Below, piece after piece: positions 37,669 to 47,265 of a DNA stretch of 64,000 nt. Source of the DNA: Sporocytophaga sp. (lineage in GTDB: Bacteria > Bacteroidota > Bacteroidia > Cytophagales > Cytophagaceae); assembly GCA_024707265.1 (NCBI GenBank), contig JANQAB010000003.1, positions 1 through 64,000 on the forward strand. The letters are read 5' to 3'. A program made the position numbers and the translations under genes. Within the stretch, counting starts at the first letter, position 1. Every line of letters starts with the position of its first letter. The notes below the pieces were generated by a model. It was not told the origin of the DNA and ran no database searches. It worked only from the letters and a program-made list of their open reading frames with translations.

Positions 37669-38245
37669 ATGAGCTTTATTTCTGATGAAAAACTGATCGA
37701 AGGAATATTTAATCCTTCTTCCGGGGCGCTGGAAATTCTTTACAAAAGACATTTCCCGATGATCAATCGGATGGTAATAAAAAATAATGGTTCGGAAAAT
37801 GAAGCCAGAGATATTTACCAGGAAGCTTTTATAATTTTCTATGAAAAACTTAAAAGTAAAAATTTTAAACTTCAATGCCAGACTAAGACATTCCTGTATT
37901 CCATTTGCAGAAACCTCTGGCTGAAAAAGCTAACCGAAAAAGAAGCGTTTTCCTGCAATCACAAATGAATCCGAAAACTTTATTGCTGTCGAAGATGAAG
38001 TCAATGAAGCAGAGCATAAAGAAAACGAATTTATTAAGCTACAATCAGCATTAAACCTGATTGGAGAACCTTGCAAAGGCTTACTTGAAGACTTTTATAT
38101 GTATCAAAAGTCTATGGAAGAAATCAGTATAAAATTCCGGTATACCAATGCAGACAATGCTAAAAACCAGAAGTACAAATGTCTTCAAAGGCTAAAAAAA
38201 TTATTCTTCAACCAATCTAAAGAAACAGAAAGTTATGAAGCCTGA
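37669..38245 (+). CDS. ECF-type RNA polymerase sigma factor (one frameshift)
   Basis: The product is a roughly 190-residue sigma-70-family protein. Region 2 shows YKRHFPMINRMVIKNNGSENEARDIYQEAFIIFYEKLKS and QTKTFLYSICRNLWLKKL, matching ECF regions 2.1-2.4. Region 4 is in the second frame (DFYMYQKSMEEISIKFRYTNADNAKNQKYKCLQRLKKLF), a helix-turn-helix for -35 recognition. The frame breaks near 37938 at a run of five A; with four it reads TEKKRFPAITNE. Its last 11 bases overlap the ATG of the anti-sigma/protease gene, so the two are translationally coupled. Confidence 0.82.
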
Positions 38246-39231
38246 ACTATGGGATGAGATTGAAAAATTTCTTCAAGGAGAATTAAATCCTCAGGAGACA
38301 TCGGCGTTTCAGGCTAGATTAAAGTCTGACTCCGCATTCAGAGAAAAGTTTGAACAGCATAAAGAACTGCTTAATACCTTTCAGCAATATTCAGAAAGGC
38401 AAGCACTTCAACAAAGGTTGAATGCTATTCCTTTAAAAAAGAAACATAGCAAATTCAGAATAAATGTAAAAACTTATGCAGTGGCCGCTTCCCTGACCTC
38501 TTTGTTTACCTTATTCGGAGGTTATTTTTATCTGAAATCAAATAACAACAATGATGAGTACAAAGCACTGAAAAAAGATATTGATCATATCCGAACCTGG
38601 CAACAGGTTATTTCGAAAAAGCTAAGTACCCCTGGCTACAATGCTTCTGTTACCGGCCTGCTCCTGAATAAAAAAGGCTATATCCTTACAACAGCTCACG
38701 GTCTCAAGGGGGCTGATAAGCTAGAAGGTTGAAAACAATACAGGATCTTTTAAAGCCAGAATCATTAAGCTTGATGAAGTTAATGATCTTGCACTGCTAA
38801 AAATTTCTGATACTCTGACTGATTTTTCGATGCCTGTCTATAACCTATTCACTAAAGCTCCTGAGATCGTTGAAAAGGCTTTCATACTTGGATACCCTGA
38901 TAAAGATATGGTTTATGGTGAAGGTGTGATCGTTTGCACCAATGGGTTTAATGGAGATACCACTTCTTTCCAGCTGAACATATTTGCAAACCCGGGAAAC
39001 AGCGGAAGCCCTGTATTCAATGATAAAGGTGAATTGATCGGGATAATTAAGGGAAAACCCAAAGATTCCCCAGGCGCCTCTTATGCAGTAAAATCAGAAT
39101 TTATTCAGGAGTTCATCAAAAGCTCAAAAGAAGACTTAAAATTAAATAAGAATAATAAACTTAAATCACTGAACAGAAAGGAAAAAGCAAAGCAGTTGGA
39201 TAAGTATATTTTTAGGGTGAAGATATATTGA
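38235..39231 (+). CDS. Anti-sigma-like membrane protein fused to a trypsin-like serine protease (one frameshift)
   Basis: Residues 1-70 (MKPELWDEIEKFLQGELNPQETSAFQARLKSD and on) resemble the cytoplasmic helical anti-sigma segment seen after ECF sigma genes in Bacteroidota. One membrane helix covers about 81-100. The rest is an exported S1-type protease with the full triad: His155 in TTAHG, Asp in VNDLALLKI and Ser in NPGNSGSPVF. The frame breaks near 38727, joining GADK to VENNTGSF when one base is removed. The gene overlaps the sigma gene by 11 bp. I infer that the protease domain senses an envelope signal and controls release of the sigma factor, perhaps by self-cleavage. A plain HtrA-like protease is the alternative. 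Confidence 0.72.
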
Positions 39232-39273
39232 AAATTTCGATTGTGATAGGAGCAAAATTTAAGTTAATTGAAC

Positions 39274-39299
39274 TTCAAACAATTAATCAATTGTTTGAA
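39274..39299. promoter_or_regulatory. Perfect 11-bp dyad before the truncated haemoglobin gene
   Basis: TTCAAACAATT and AATTGTTTGAA flank an AATC spacer, 17 bp before the ATG. The exact symmetry and position suggest an operator for a dimeric regulator, or else a hairpin near the ribosome-binding site. No T-run follows, so a terminator for the upstream gene is less likely. Confidence 0.5.
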
Positions 39300-39316
39300 T
39301 AAAAATCGTATATATC

Positions 39317-39676
39317 ATGCACGACATCTCCAACAAAGACGACATCAAAACATTAGTTGATCGCTTTTATGAAAAAGTAAACAGTGATGAATTGCTGTCA
39401 CCAGTATTCAATGATCATGCTGAAGTGGACTGGCCAGAGCACCTTCCTACCATGTATAACTTCTGGAACAGCCTTCTTTTTGGTTCAATGGAATATAAAG
39501 GGCAACCATTTCCCAAGCACATGACTCTGCCTGTAACAAAAGAGCATTTCGAAAGATGGATACAGCTGTTTACTGCTACACTGGAGGAAAACTTTGAAGG
39601 CCCTAAGGCAAATGAAGCCCTGGATAGAGCTATGAATATTGCACGTGTATTTATGACCAAAATGGGCTTATTGTAA
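39317..39676 (+). CDS. Group III truncated haemoglobin
   Basis: The 119-residue 2-on-2 globin binds haem and is usually linked to nitric oxide, oxygen or peroxide handling in the cytoplasm. Group III hallmarks are seen: WPEHLPTMYNFWNSLLF, the YKGQPFPKHMTLP segment after helix E, and the proximal His77 in HFERW. The length is normal. It ends overlapping the convergent phosphodiesterase-like gene by 9 bp. A perfect dyad lies just upstream. Confidence 0.9.
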   Translation: MHDISNKDDIKTLVDRFYEKVNSDELLSPVFNDHAEVDWPEHLPTMYNFWNSLLFGSMEYKGQPFPKHMTLPVTKEHFERWIQLFTATLEENFEGPKANEALDRAMNIARVFMTKMGLL

Positions 39677-40573
39677 TTTCGTATTCTTTTCTGAAGATTC
39701 AAGCAATGCCTTTATCACCTCCCCCTTCCAGCAGTCTGGAATGGGGCAGTTTAAAATACTGGCGAGCGTAACAGGAAGATCATAATTATGCAACTTATCG
39801 GGAAGTCTTAATCCAACCGGAATTCCAGCACCTGCTATAATTAAAGGCACCTCCCTTAACTTCTTTGATCTGCCTCCATGGCCTTTTCCATTAAAGCCAT
39901 GATCTGAAGTAATAATAAAAATTGTACTATCCAGAGCATTTCCTTCCCTCATCTTTTCAAGTATAACACCCGTCAGTGAGTCAGCTCTTTCAACAGCAGT
40001 TTTATACTGAATACTACGATAACCATAAGTATGACCGGCTTTGTCAACGAGATCCAGATGAATAAAGGTCAGCAATGGTTTTTCTGTAACTATATAATCA
40101 GAAGCTTTTAAGACCAGTCCACTCCCCTTTTCATGATAACTAAAGGTTAAAGTATTATACTCTATCAACTCTGTAAACTCTTTCCACTCATGGAACACAG
40201 CGATATTCTGATCAGGATAACGTTCTCTCATCACTTTGAATATAGTAGGCACAGTATTTCCCTTTTCCTGATTGCAAAATGAATGTTCTTTAAAGTCTGA
40301 TTTTCTCCATTTATTATCCCATATCTGATGATCATAGGCAGATACCCCCATAAGCAATGAGGCCCAATTAGGATTACTCAAAGTAGGCAATACTGCATTG
40401 ACATTGTATGAATAGGAACCTTTAAAAGCAAGACTATCCCACACCGGTGTATTGGCTTTATTCAGTATTCTTGAACCCAACCCGTCAACCCCTATAAAAA
40501 CTACTCTCTTCTGACTGAAAACAGATGAAATAAAGAGAAAATAAAAAAACAAAACAGTATAAAACTTCCTCAT
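39668..40573 (-). CDS. Alkaline phosphatase-superfamily phosphodiesterase/nucleotide pyrophosphatase, exported
   Basis: The 301-residue protein has an N-terminal signal peptide and the type I phosphodiesterase fold. Metal-binding VFIGVDGLGSRI, the nucleophile region LPTLSNPNWASLLMG (Thr or Ser in PTLS), LDLVDKAGHTYG and SDHGFNGKGHGG give the expected two-zinc site. It likely hydrolyses phosphodiester or pyrophosphate bonds in the periplasm. The substrate is unknown. It stands alone, convergent with the globin gene. Confidence 0.83.
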   Translation of the reverse strand: MRKFYTVLFFYFLFISSVFSQKRVVFIGVDGLGSRILNKANTPVWDSLAFKGSYSYNVNAVLPTLSNPNWASLLMGVSAYDHQIWDNKWRKSDFKEHSFCNQEKGNTVPTIFKVMRERYPDQNIAVFHEWKEFTELIEYNTLTFSYHEKGSGLVLKASDYIVTEKPLLTFIHLDLVDKAGHTYGYRSIQYKTAVERADSLTGVILEKMREGNALDSTIFIITSDHGFNGKGHGGRSKKLREVPLIIAGAGIPVGLRLPDKLHNYDLPVTLASILNCPIPDCWKGEVIKALLESSEKNTKLQ

Positions 40574-40620
40574 CGCAAGACCTTTCTAAATATTTAAGTC
40601 ATTACGAAAAAAAAAGTTAT

Positions 40621-40649
40621 AAAAAAAGGCGGGAGATCGCTCTCCCGCC
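40621..40649 (-). terminator. Terminator of the T9SS adhesin-like gene
   Basis: A 9-bp GC-rich stem (GGCGGGAGA with TCTCCCGCC) and a TCGC loop are followed on the minus strand by seven T. It lies about 30 bp after the stop at 40681. Confidence 0.92.
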
Positions 40650-40680
40650 CAACTTCAAATTAACCAAAACATAGAAACTA

Positions 40681-43095
40681 TTACTCGACAATGACTTTAT
40701 ATATCTTTTGAATATTTCCTGACTCTATCATCACAAAATACAAACCACTTGGGAAACCTGAGATATCGACTGCAAGACCATCATCTGATTTCAGATCTGC
40801 CCTGCTATTCTGGTACACTGTATTTCCGAAAGAGTTCTGAATGCTTATTACCAGCTCCTGACTGTCGTCTACCTTAGATTGAATATTCAGCACGTCTTTA
40901 GCGGGGTTAGGATAAACAGAGAAAAACAAGTTTTCAAAATTTACAGCTACCATCTTACTTGTTGTTTGACTTCCATCATAGTCCACTTCTACAACTCTGT
41001 AATAAGCTACAGAACTTACAGGGTTCTTGTCAACAAAGGAATAATTGGTAACCAGTGAAGTATTGCCACTTGCCTGAACAGTACCTATTTTCTGGAAGGA
41101 TATACCATCTACGGATCTTTCTACAACGAAGTTATTACTGTTATTTTCCCAGGCCGTACTCCAGTTTACCTCAATTCCATTTTTTATGCCTTTAGCAGCT
41201 ACATTCAGAAATTCTACCGGCAATGAGCATTCATAGATAGCTTTTACCGGAACGCGCGCACATGGTGTACCGGCAGATATTGCCCATCTCCACATACCAG
41301 GAACAGAAGAGGCTGGCATCCCAGACATCGGTCCCACAAATCTGACTGAAGAGGCATAAGTTGTCCCCCAGGTCATTCCTCCGTCAAACCATCCCAATCC
41401 AGTGCCTGATGAAGCATATTCGATCCTGTAGTTTGTTCCCACAGGGACAGATACATTGGCAGGAACTCTAACCCATTGCCAAGTGCCTCCTGCTGTGCAA
41501 CCGGCACCAGCTGAATAACTATAAGTAATGGCTCCTCCTGGCAATACCGTGCCCGCAGAGTTTACAATATTAAATGCCAGAGTTGCCGGACAGCTATATA
41601 CTATTACATACATCCATACCGAATCTATGACAAATGGAGTGATGGCATCAAAGACAAACTTTGTTTCGTTCTGAACTCCCCGTTGTCCCAGGTTAGTAAA
41701 AGATCCTGTAGATGCAAGCGAAGGCCCTATGGTCGCCTTAAATGAAGACGTATCTTCTACATAAAAAGTATAGTCAGAAGTAGCGGTTGCAGGGAAGGTA
41801 TATGTATTCCCTCCTTTCTGGAGCAGGTTTGCAGGAGCAGTTCCTGTCGGACTGTTCCACCATTTATACTTGCCACTATTTGCGGGAGTTACGGAAACGG
41901 TTGCATTTGTTACCGGACAAAATGTTATATTCTGAGGCACAGGAGCTGTTGTCGTAATAACAGAAACGTCCGATACAGTTCCACAAGTTGGATCTATAAC
42001 ATCAACCCTATAGGTGCCCGGAGTATTTACAAAGAAGGTTTTTGAAGAGTCATTGCCACCTGCACGTGTTGGATATCCTTTATACCATTTATATTCCACC
42101 CCAATCCCGGCATGGCCTGCATCAAGCGTAACAGAAGCCGGATCGCATAAACTAAGATTAGGAATATCCACTGTAAAAGTATTTAAGATAACTATTTGAT
42201 CAGCTTTTGCACAAGAAGGTCCATCTTTGACACACACAGTATAAGTTCCTGGAGTAGTTATTACTCGCGAATAAGGTGCAGACATCCCCATTCCGGTAAG
42301 ACCGTCAGACCAGGTTACTGAAGTAGTTGAATTTTGAGGAATACCGGCATTCAGGGTAATAGAACCACCTGTACCACAAATGGTCCTGTCTGCACCTAAG
42401 TTTGGCTGAGGTCCCGGTGCTCCGTATGCACATCCGGGAATAAATGTAATATCATCAATTGCAAAATCCACATATGAATCACAACCGGTTACAGTTGTAT
42501 TTTCTATACTAATAGTAGTAGGACCTGATGAAGAACCGGAGCTCCAAATTGCCTCATACTGAACCCATGTTCCGCTTGTAGTAGGTGCTGAAATAGTTGT
42601 TGGTAAATCCATGGTACCAACAGTAAATCGTAATGTTCCAGGAGGATCGTTATTATTTTTTAACGCATTTATCCAGACACTGAAATAATAGTTTGTATTA
42701 GGCTCCACAATAATCCCGCTTTGCTGCCAGAGTTTAATCCCAGGCACACATATACCATCTACCATTAACATATTATTGTCTGCGGAAGGAGAGTGATCTG
42801 TCAAGGTTGCATTAAATGCTGAATTAAATACGGCAGGGTTACTTCCCACATGTATAAAACCCGGAGAAGAATAATTTTGAGTTAACGGGGGATCAAACTT
42901 CAGGTAACCATTTGTTCGTGTAGGATCGCTGGTATATGTCCAATCAGCATATCCCTGGGAGAAATCGCCATTTTTTACGAGGTTGGTTCCGCTGGATACA
43001 GATGAGCAAACCTGAGAAAAGACAGGGCCTTCATGTAATATTATCGAGAGAAAAATCAAAACAATTTTTCTCACACAAGGTTCGAGGGGTTTCAT
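40681..43095 (-). CDS. Large secreted T9SS-sorted protein with carbohydrate-binding-like and Ig-like domains
   Basis: The 804-residue protein has a signal peptide ending near VFSQ. A jelly-roll domain resembling CBM4/9 (LVKNGDFSQGYADWTY to YVDFAIDDITFIPGC, about 35-220) follows, then two Ig/PKD-like repeats (LGADRTICGTGGSITLNAG and LSLCDPASVTLDAG). A further beta-rich domain of the MAM/gliding-associated type comes next. The end has an SVEW-like fibronectin-like segment (LPVEFLNVAAKGIKNGIEVNWSTAWE) and a T9SS domain (VYPNPAKDVLNIQS to YKVIVE). No catalytic domain is seen, so it is probably a surface adhesin or substrate-binding protein. Confidence 0.78.
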   Translation of the reverse strand: MKPLEPCVRKIVLIFLSIILHEGPVFSQVCSSVSSGTNLVKNGDFSQGYADWTYTSDPTRTNGYLKFDPPLTQNYSSPGFIHVGSNPAVFNSAFNATLTDHSPSADNNMLMVDGICVPGIKLWQQSGIIVEPNTNYYFSVWINALKNNNDPPGTLRFTVGTMDLPTTISAPTTSGTWVQYEAIWSSGSSSGPTTISIENTTVTGCDSYVDFAIDDITFIPGCAYGAPGPQPNLGADRTICGTGGSITLNAGIPQNSTTSVTWSDGLTGMGMSAPYSRVITTPGTYTVCVKDGPSCAKADQIVILNTFTVDIPNLSLCDPASVTLDAGHAGIGVEYKWYKGYPTRAGGNDSSKTFFVNTPGTYRVDVIDPTCGTVSDVSVITTTAPVPQNITFCPVTNATVSVTPANSGKYKWWNSPTGTAPANLLQKGGNTYTFPATATSDYTFYVEDTSSFKATIGPSLASTGSFTNLGQRGVQNETKFVFDAITPFVIDSVWMYVIVYSCPATLAFNIVNSAGTVLPGGAITYSYSAGAGCTAGGTWQWVRVPANVSVPVGTNYRIEYASSGTGLGWFDGGMTWGTTYASSVRFVGPMSGMPASSVPGMWRWAISAGTPCARVPVKAIYECSLPVEFLNVAAKGIKNGIEVNWSTAWENNSNNFVVERSVDGISFQKIGTVQASGNTSLVTNYSFVDKNPVSSVAYYRVVEVDYDGSQTTSKMVAVNFENLFFSVYPNPAKDVLNIQSKVDDSQELVISIQNSFGNTVYQNSRADLKSDDGLAVDISGFPSGLYFVMIESGNIQKIYKVIVE

Positions 43096-43461
43096 CTTTT
43101 TAGATGTCTTGGTTAGTAATCAGAAGATTATACAATATTAATACGCAAACAGAATTAAAGTAACCCTCAAATAGAAAAATTTCAATAAAAAAATAGACCA
43201 AACTAATAAAAACACTCATATAGATGTAAAAAACTCACTATCAATAAATTTAATATAATTATTTTAATAAAAAATATAACCAAAAGAAAAAAAAACAAAT
43301 AATCAAATTTACAACGGACTGTAATAAATTTACAAAAGTCACACAAAAAAGGCATTATAATCCGGTCTTAATGCATTTAGGGGATATTTTTATTAGGGTA
43401 AACTAAAAAAATCAGTGTGATACCCTAAAATATTGAAGTATTAAAAGTATACAAATAAAAA
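43096..43461. other. AT-rich region upstream of the T9SS protein
   Basis: No reading frame is supported. The region contains an 8-bp inverted pair TTAGGGTA (43393-43400) and TACCCTAA (43421-43428) with a 20-bp spacer. It is otherwise nearly pure A/T. Confidence 0.5.
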
Positions 43462-43482
43462 AAGCCCTGAACTTCAGGGCTT
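43462..43482 (-). terminator. Terminator after tRNA-Ser
   Basis: A 21-base near-perfect palindrome (AAGCCCTGAA, C, TTCAGGGCTT) lies 9 bp downstream of the tRNA and is followed by a run of seven T on the minus strand. Confidence 0.85.
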
Positions 43483-43490
43483 TTAATTAG

Positions 43491-43578
43491 CAGAGAGGAA
43501 GGGATTCGAACCCTCGATACCCTTTTGGGGTATACACACTTTCCAGGCGTGCTCCTTCAACCACTCGGACACCTCTCT
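43491..43578 (-). tRNA. tRNA-Ser (anticodon GGA)
   Basis: This is a class II tRNA with acceptor AGAGAGG/CCTCTCT, discriminator G, anticodon loop CTGGAAA and a long variable arm TACCCCAAAAGGGTA typical of serine tRNA. The T-arm is GAGGG/CCCTT with TTCGAAT loop. CCA is not encoded. The length is 88 bases. Confidence 0.93.
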
Positions 43579-43679
43579 GTAGAATGATTTTCTCACTTTT
43601 GAAAAATGAGAGTGCAAAGAAACCAACATTTTGTCAAAACACAAACAGGAATGATAAAATAAATCAGTTTCCCTCCTTT

Positions 43680-44760
43680 TTAATCCATCTCACCCCTGAT
43701 TGAATCTTCCAAAGATGCTTTTACATTTTCGCTAAAAGGCTTATTAGCAAGTACAAACATCAGTTTTGTGATGGCTGCTTCAGTAGTAATATTTTTACCA
43801 CTGATCACTCCTGATTTTTCCAAGTGTCTGCTTGTATCATACCTTCCCTGAAAAACGGTTCCTCCGATACACTGACTTACATTTAAAACAACAATCCCCT
43901 TCTCTGATGCAAATTCTAAAATATCTTCAAGCCATACATCTGTCGGGGCATTTCCAGATCCAAAAGTTTCCAGAACAACACCTTTCAAACCTCTAGTATT
44001 AAAGAGACATTCTACCACCTCTTTGGTAATCCCGGGAAATAGTTTAACTATAAGAACATTGGAATCTAGTTTAGTATAAATTTTAAAAGGCTTGTCAGCA
44101 GGACTGTACAAAACTGATTCATTAAACTCTATTGAAATTCCAGCCTCTGCCAGATAAGGGTAATTTTCGGATAAGAAAGCATCAAAATGGCTGCTCTGAA
44201 GTTTCTTTGACCTGTTACCACGCATTAAGGCATGATTAAAGTAAATACAAACCTCTTTGACAATCGGCTTACCATTTTTTTCTAGTTGCTGCTATTTCAA
44301 TGGCTGTCACAAGGTTTTCTCTTGCATCTGATCTGACCTCTGACAAAGGAAGCTGAGCACCGGTAAAGATTACGGGCTTACTAAGATTTTCCATCATGAA
44401 ACTCACGGCAGAAGCTGTATAAGCCATTGTATCCGTTCCATGCAAAATCACGAAACCATCATATTCCAGATATTGCTCATAAATAAGCTCTACCAGCGCA
44501 ATCCAGTGCTCTGGCTTCATATTGCTGGAATCAATCGGCTTCAGAAAAGATATAAATTCCAGTGTCAGGTTGAATCGGCTTAATTCTGGCAATGTTGAAA
44601 CGATATCAGAAAAATTGAATGGCACTAAGGTCCTGACGTCAGGATCATAATGCATTCCCACAGTGCCTCCTGTATATATGATAAGCATCCGCCCCTGAGC
44701 ATCGGGGCTGACATGAAGCGCTATTTTAGGACCGAACATTTCCAAATAACTTTTCTGCAT
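43680..44760 (-). CDS. ansA: Type I L-asparaginase (one frameshift)
   Basis: The cytoplasmic enzyme hydrolyses L-asparagine to aspartate and ammonia. The N-terminal ORF (44269-44760) carries MLIIYTGGTVGM with the catalytic Thr, and HGTDTMAYTAS with the second Thr-Asp pair. The C-terminal ORF (43680-44225) carries VVLETFGSGNAPTD and a small domain. The frame breaks near 44277 at a run of seven A; with six it reads RKNGKPIVKEVCIYFNHALMRGN. The start overlaps the 3' end of the tatD-like gene by 35 bp, and an internal ATG at 44739 is possible. It is the last gene of the 47-43.7 kb minus-strand run. Confidence 0.85.
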
Positions 44761-45508
44761 TTTCAGAAGTAATTCTGGCCACTTCTTCCTCCGAGCATTT
44801 CTTCACTTCTGCCAACTTTTTTATGACTAAAGGAATGTATCCAGGCTCATTTCTTTTACCTCTATATGGTACAGGAGCCAGGTAAGGGGCATCCGTTTCC
44901 AGAACTACATTTGTGAGTTCTGCTGACTCCATCACCTTATCAAGACCACTGTTTTTAAAAGTAATAACTCCACCTATTCCAATGTAAAAACCGATTTCTT
45001 TTATTTCATCTATGTCTTTCCTTTCCCCCGTAAAACAATGAAATACTCCTGTCTGGTGATCTGATTTAACTTTCAAAAGCAGATCCATGGTTTCCCTGTA
45101 TGAATTCCGACAATGGATGGCTATCGGTAAATGGTGTTTAGCTGCTAACTGAACCTGAATAGCAAATGCTTCCTCCTGCCAGTCTTTATGAGTAGTATCC
45201 CAATACAGATCAATACCTATCTCTCCCACTGCTGCAAATTTTCTTCTGTTCAGCCAGGCTTCAATTTCATAAAGATCTTTTTCAAAATCTTTCTTCACAT
45301 AGCATGGATGCAGTCCCATCATAGGCACACAAAGATCCGGATACTTATGTTCCATCTCAAGCATCCTGTCTATGCTTTGAGAATCCACATTAGGCATGAA
45401 GAGTTTTTTCAGGCCGGATGTTCTTGCCTTTTCAAGCACATCTGTTGTGTCCTTCTCAAACTCTTCAGCATATATATGCGCATGCGTATCGATATAAGTA
45501 AAATCCAT
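44726..45508 (-). CDS. TatD-family metal-dependent hydrolase (DNase)
   Basis: The 260-residue TIM-barrel hydrolase carries the family metal ligands: DTHAHIY, AVGEIGIDLYW, IAIHCRNS, GVFHCFTG and LETDAPYLAP. TatD enzymes act as 3'-5' exonucleases or similar. The ATG at 45508 is preferred over one 8 codons upstream that would lie inside the preceding glycosyltransferase. It lies between ansA and the glycosyltransferase gene and is probably co-transcribed. Confidence 0.88.
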   Translation of the reverse strand: MDFTYIDTHAHIYAEEFEKDTTDVLEKARTSGLKKLFMPNVDSQSIDRMLEMEHKYPDLCVPMMGLHPCYVKKDFEKDLYEIEAWLNRRKFAAVGEIGIDLYWDTTHKDWQEEAFAIQVQLAAKHHLPIAIHCRNSYRETMDLLLKVKSDHQTGVFHCFTGERKDIDEIKEIGFYIGIGGVITFKNSGLDKVMESAELTNVVLETDAPYLAPVPYRGKRNEPGYIPLVIKKLAEVKKCSEEEVARITSENAEKLFGNVRS

Positions 45509-45510
45509 AG

Positions 45511-46617
45511 TTAAAATTTTCTTCCCTTCCACTCGATTTTACCGGGTTTGAGGTAATATAATAAAGTTAATAAAGAAACAATTCCGGTATAAAGTTCATA
45601 AATGATGATATACTTCCACAAAGGAAATTTATAATCAATCTTTCGATACACCCTGTTTATAAACGAATATTGCAATATCAGCTTTCCTGCCCAAACCAGG
45701 ATAGCAAAGTTGGGCATAACAAACATTGCCAATAGAATAATGGGAAAAAACAACGACTGTAATAATAACAATGTGGAAAGTACAAGAGGAATCTGTACTG
45801 CCCCCTGCATCCATCTGCGTCTTTGATTTAACAATCTTTTTAAACTACTAAGAGGTTTGGATAAAGCGAGAACTCCTGGTCCCATGAGTTGTTGATAATC
45901 ATACCCCAGATCCAGAGTTGCCTTAAAAAGCTCAAAATCCTCTGTAACAGAAAATGGAATATTTTCATATCCTCCCGTTTCTTCATAGACTTTGCGAGGA
46001 ATCATCATATTATTGCCAACTGCAGAAACCGGAATATTTTGATCAGATACTGCTTTGACCATTCCAAAGGCATGTATCCATTCTATACTTTGAAGTTTAG
46101 CAAATAAAGTTTCCCCTTTAATCATTGTAACACCAGAGACTGTACCTGATGACTTCTTATAATTGCCAAGCATTTCATGAATCCAGTTTTCCGGAACTGA
46201 TATATCAGCATCAGTTATGAAGAAATATTCACCATTCGCTTTTCTGGCCAGCTGTGCAAGCACATTGGCTTTACCTTTGGCAAGACCAACTTTTTCTGTT
46301 ATGTCTATTAACTTAAAATTTTTATGTGACCTTATAAATTCAAGAGTAATAAGCTTAGTATTATCTTCAGACCTATCATTACCTATCAGCACTTCAAATT
46401 TATCTTCAGGATAATTCATTGAAGCCAATGTTTTCAGGCATTCCAGGATATTATCTTCTTCATTACGAGCTGCAACTAAAATGGATACCAGAGGATAGTC
46501 AGTTAAGGAAGGATTAGCAATGTTTGGTTTTAACCTTTCAAAAAAAATAAATAGAAAAAAGATATATATGAAGTAAACGAGGAAGTAGAGCAACAGAATA
46601 ACTACAAGGATTTTCAT
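45511..46617 (-). CDS. Membrane-bound family 2 glycosyltransferase
   Basis: The 368-residue inner-membrane transferase uses a nucleotide-sugar donor to extend a surface polysaccharide. It has one N-terminal helix, a GT-A domain with IGNDRSEDNT, the FITDADISVP metal motif, and QRRRWMQG (QxxRW). C-terminal helices follow. It overlaps the polysaccharide deacetylase stop by 4 bp. Its close resemblance to the GT2 at 54930-56066 suggests they are paralogues of the same exopolysaccharide locus. Confidence 0.85.
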   Translation of the reverse strand: MKILVVILLLYFLVYFIYIFFLFIFFERLKPNIANPSLTDYPLVSILVAARNEEDNILECLKTLASMNYPEDKFEVLIGNDRSEDNTKLITLEFIRSHKNFKLIDITEKVGLAKGKANVLAQLARKANGEYFFITDADISVPENWIHEMLGNYKKSSGTVSGVTMIKGETLFAKLQSIEWIHAFGMVKAVSDQNIPVSAVGNNMMIPRKVYEETGGYENIPFSVTEDFELFKATLDLGYDYQQLMGPGVLALSKPLSSLKRLLNQRRRWMQGAVQIPLVLSTLLLLQSLFFPIILLAMFVMPNFAILVWAGKLILQYSFINRVYRKIDYKFPLWKYIIIYELYTGIVSLLTLLYYLKPGKIEWKGRKF

Positions 46618-47261
46618 AAGGTCTTAAATTCATACCCTTTTGATAAAAAATATTCTATATACCTGGGAAGTACGTATTTCATATTCTTACTTGCTTTGAT
46701 ACTGTCATGAAAAATCACAATCGATCCCGGAGTTGAATATTTGATTGATTTAGTAAGACATTCTTCTTCCATTAGATTTTGATCATAATCACCAGTCAGT
46801 ACATTCCACATAATTATTTCATAAGATTTTTGAAGTTCTTTAGACTGAGATTTTTTTATCTTTCCATAAGGTGGTCTGAACAATTTTTTAGTAATGCCCT
46901 GATCTATTCCTGCTTCTCTTTTTACCTCATCAATTGCATCCTGACAGCTTCCTATGTTATTGAAATATTTTTCGTTATCATTTTTCCATCCGTTTAGATG
47001 ATTAAAAGTATGATTGCCGGCAATATGTCCTCTTTTGATAATATCCTTTAACAGGTGAGGATACTTTCTTACATTATCACCTACACAAAAAAAAGTAGCT
47101 TTAACATTCCACTTGTCTAATTCTTCAAGAACAAACTCTGTAGCATCGGGTACTGGACCATCATCGAAGGTCAGGAAAAGCTCTTTACCTTTTACTTTTT
47201 TCTTCCACACCAAAGAAGGAAACAATAGTTGAAATGCCCAAGTGTAGTTATTGAAATACAT
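46614..47261 (-). CDS. Polysaccharide deacetylase (NodB-like)
   Basis: The 215-residue carbohydrate esterase (CE4) likely removes N- or O-acetyl groups from a surface polysaccharide or precursor. The NodB motifs are present: LFLTFDDGPVPD, HTFNH for metal binding, and FRPPYGKI. No signal peptide is clear, so its location is uncertain. It overlaps the downstream GT2 by 4 bp and lies 4 bp after the GT4, in one operon. Confidence 0.87.
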   Translation of the reverse strand: MYFNNYTWAFQLLFPSLVWKKKVKGKELFLTFDDGPVPDATEFVLEELDKWNVKATFFCVGDNVRKYPHLLKDIIKRGHIAGNHTFNHLNGWKNDNEKYFNNIGSCQDAIDEVKREAGIDQGITKKLFRPPYGKIKKSQSKELQKSYEIIMWNVLTGDYDQNLMEEECLTKSIKYSTPGSIVIFHDSIKASKNMKYVLPRYIEYFLSKGYEFKTL

Positions 47262-47265
47262 AAGT

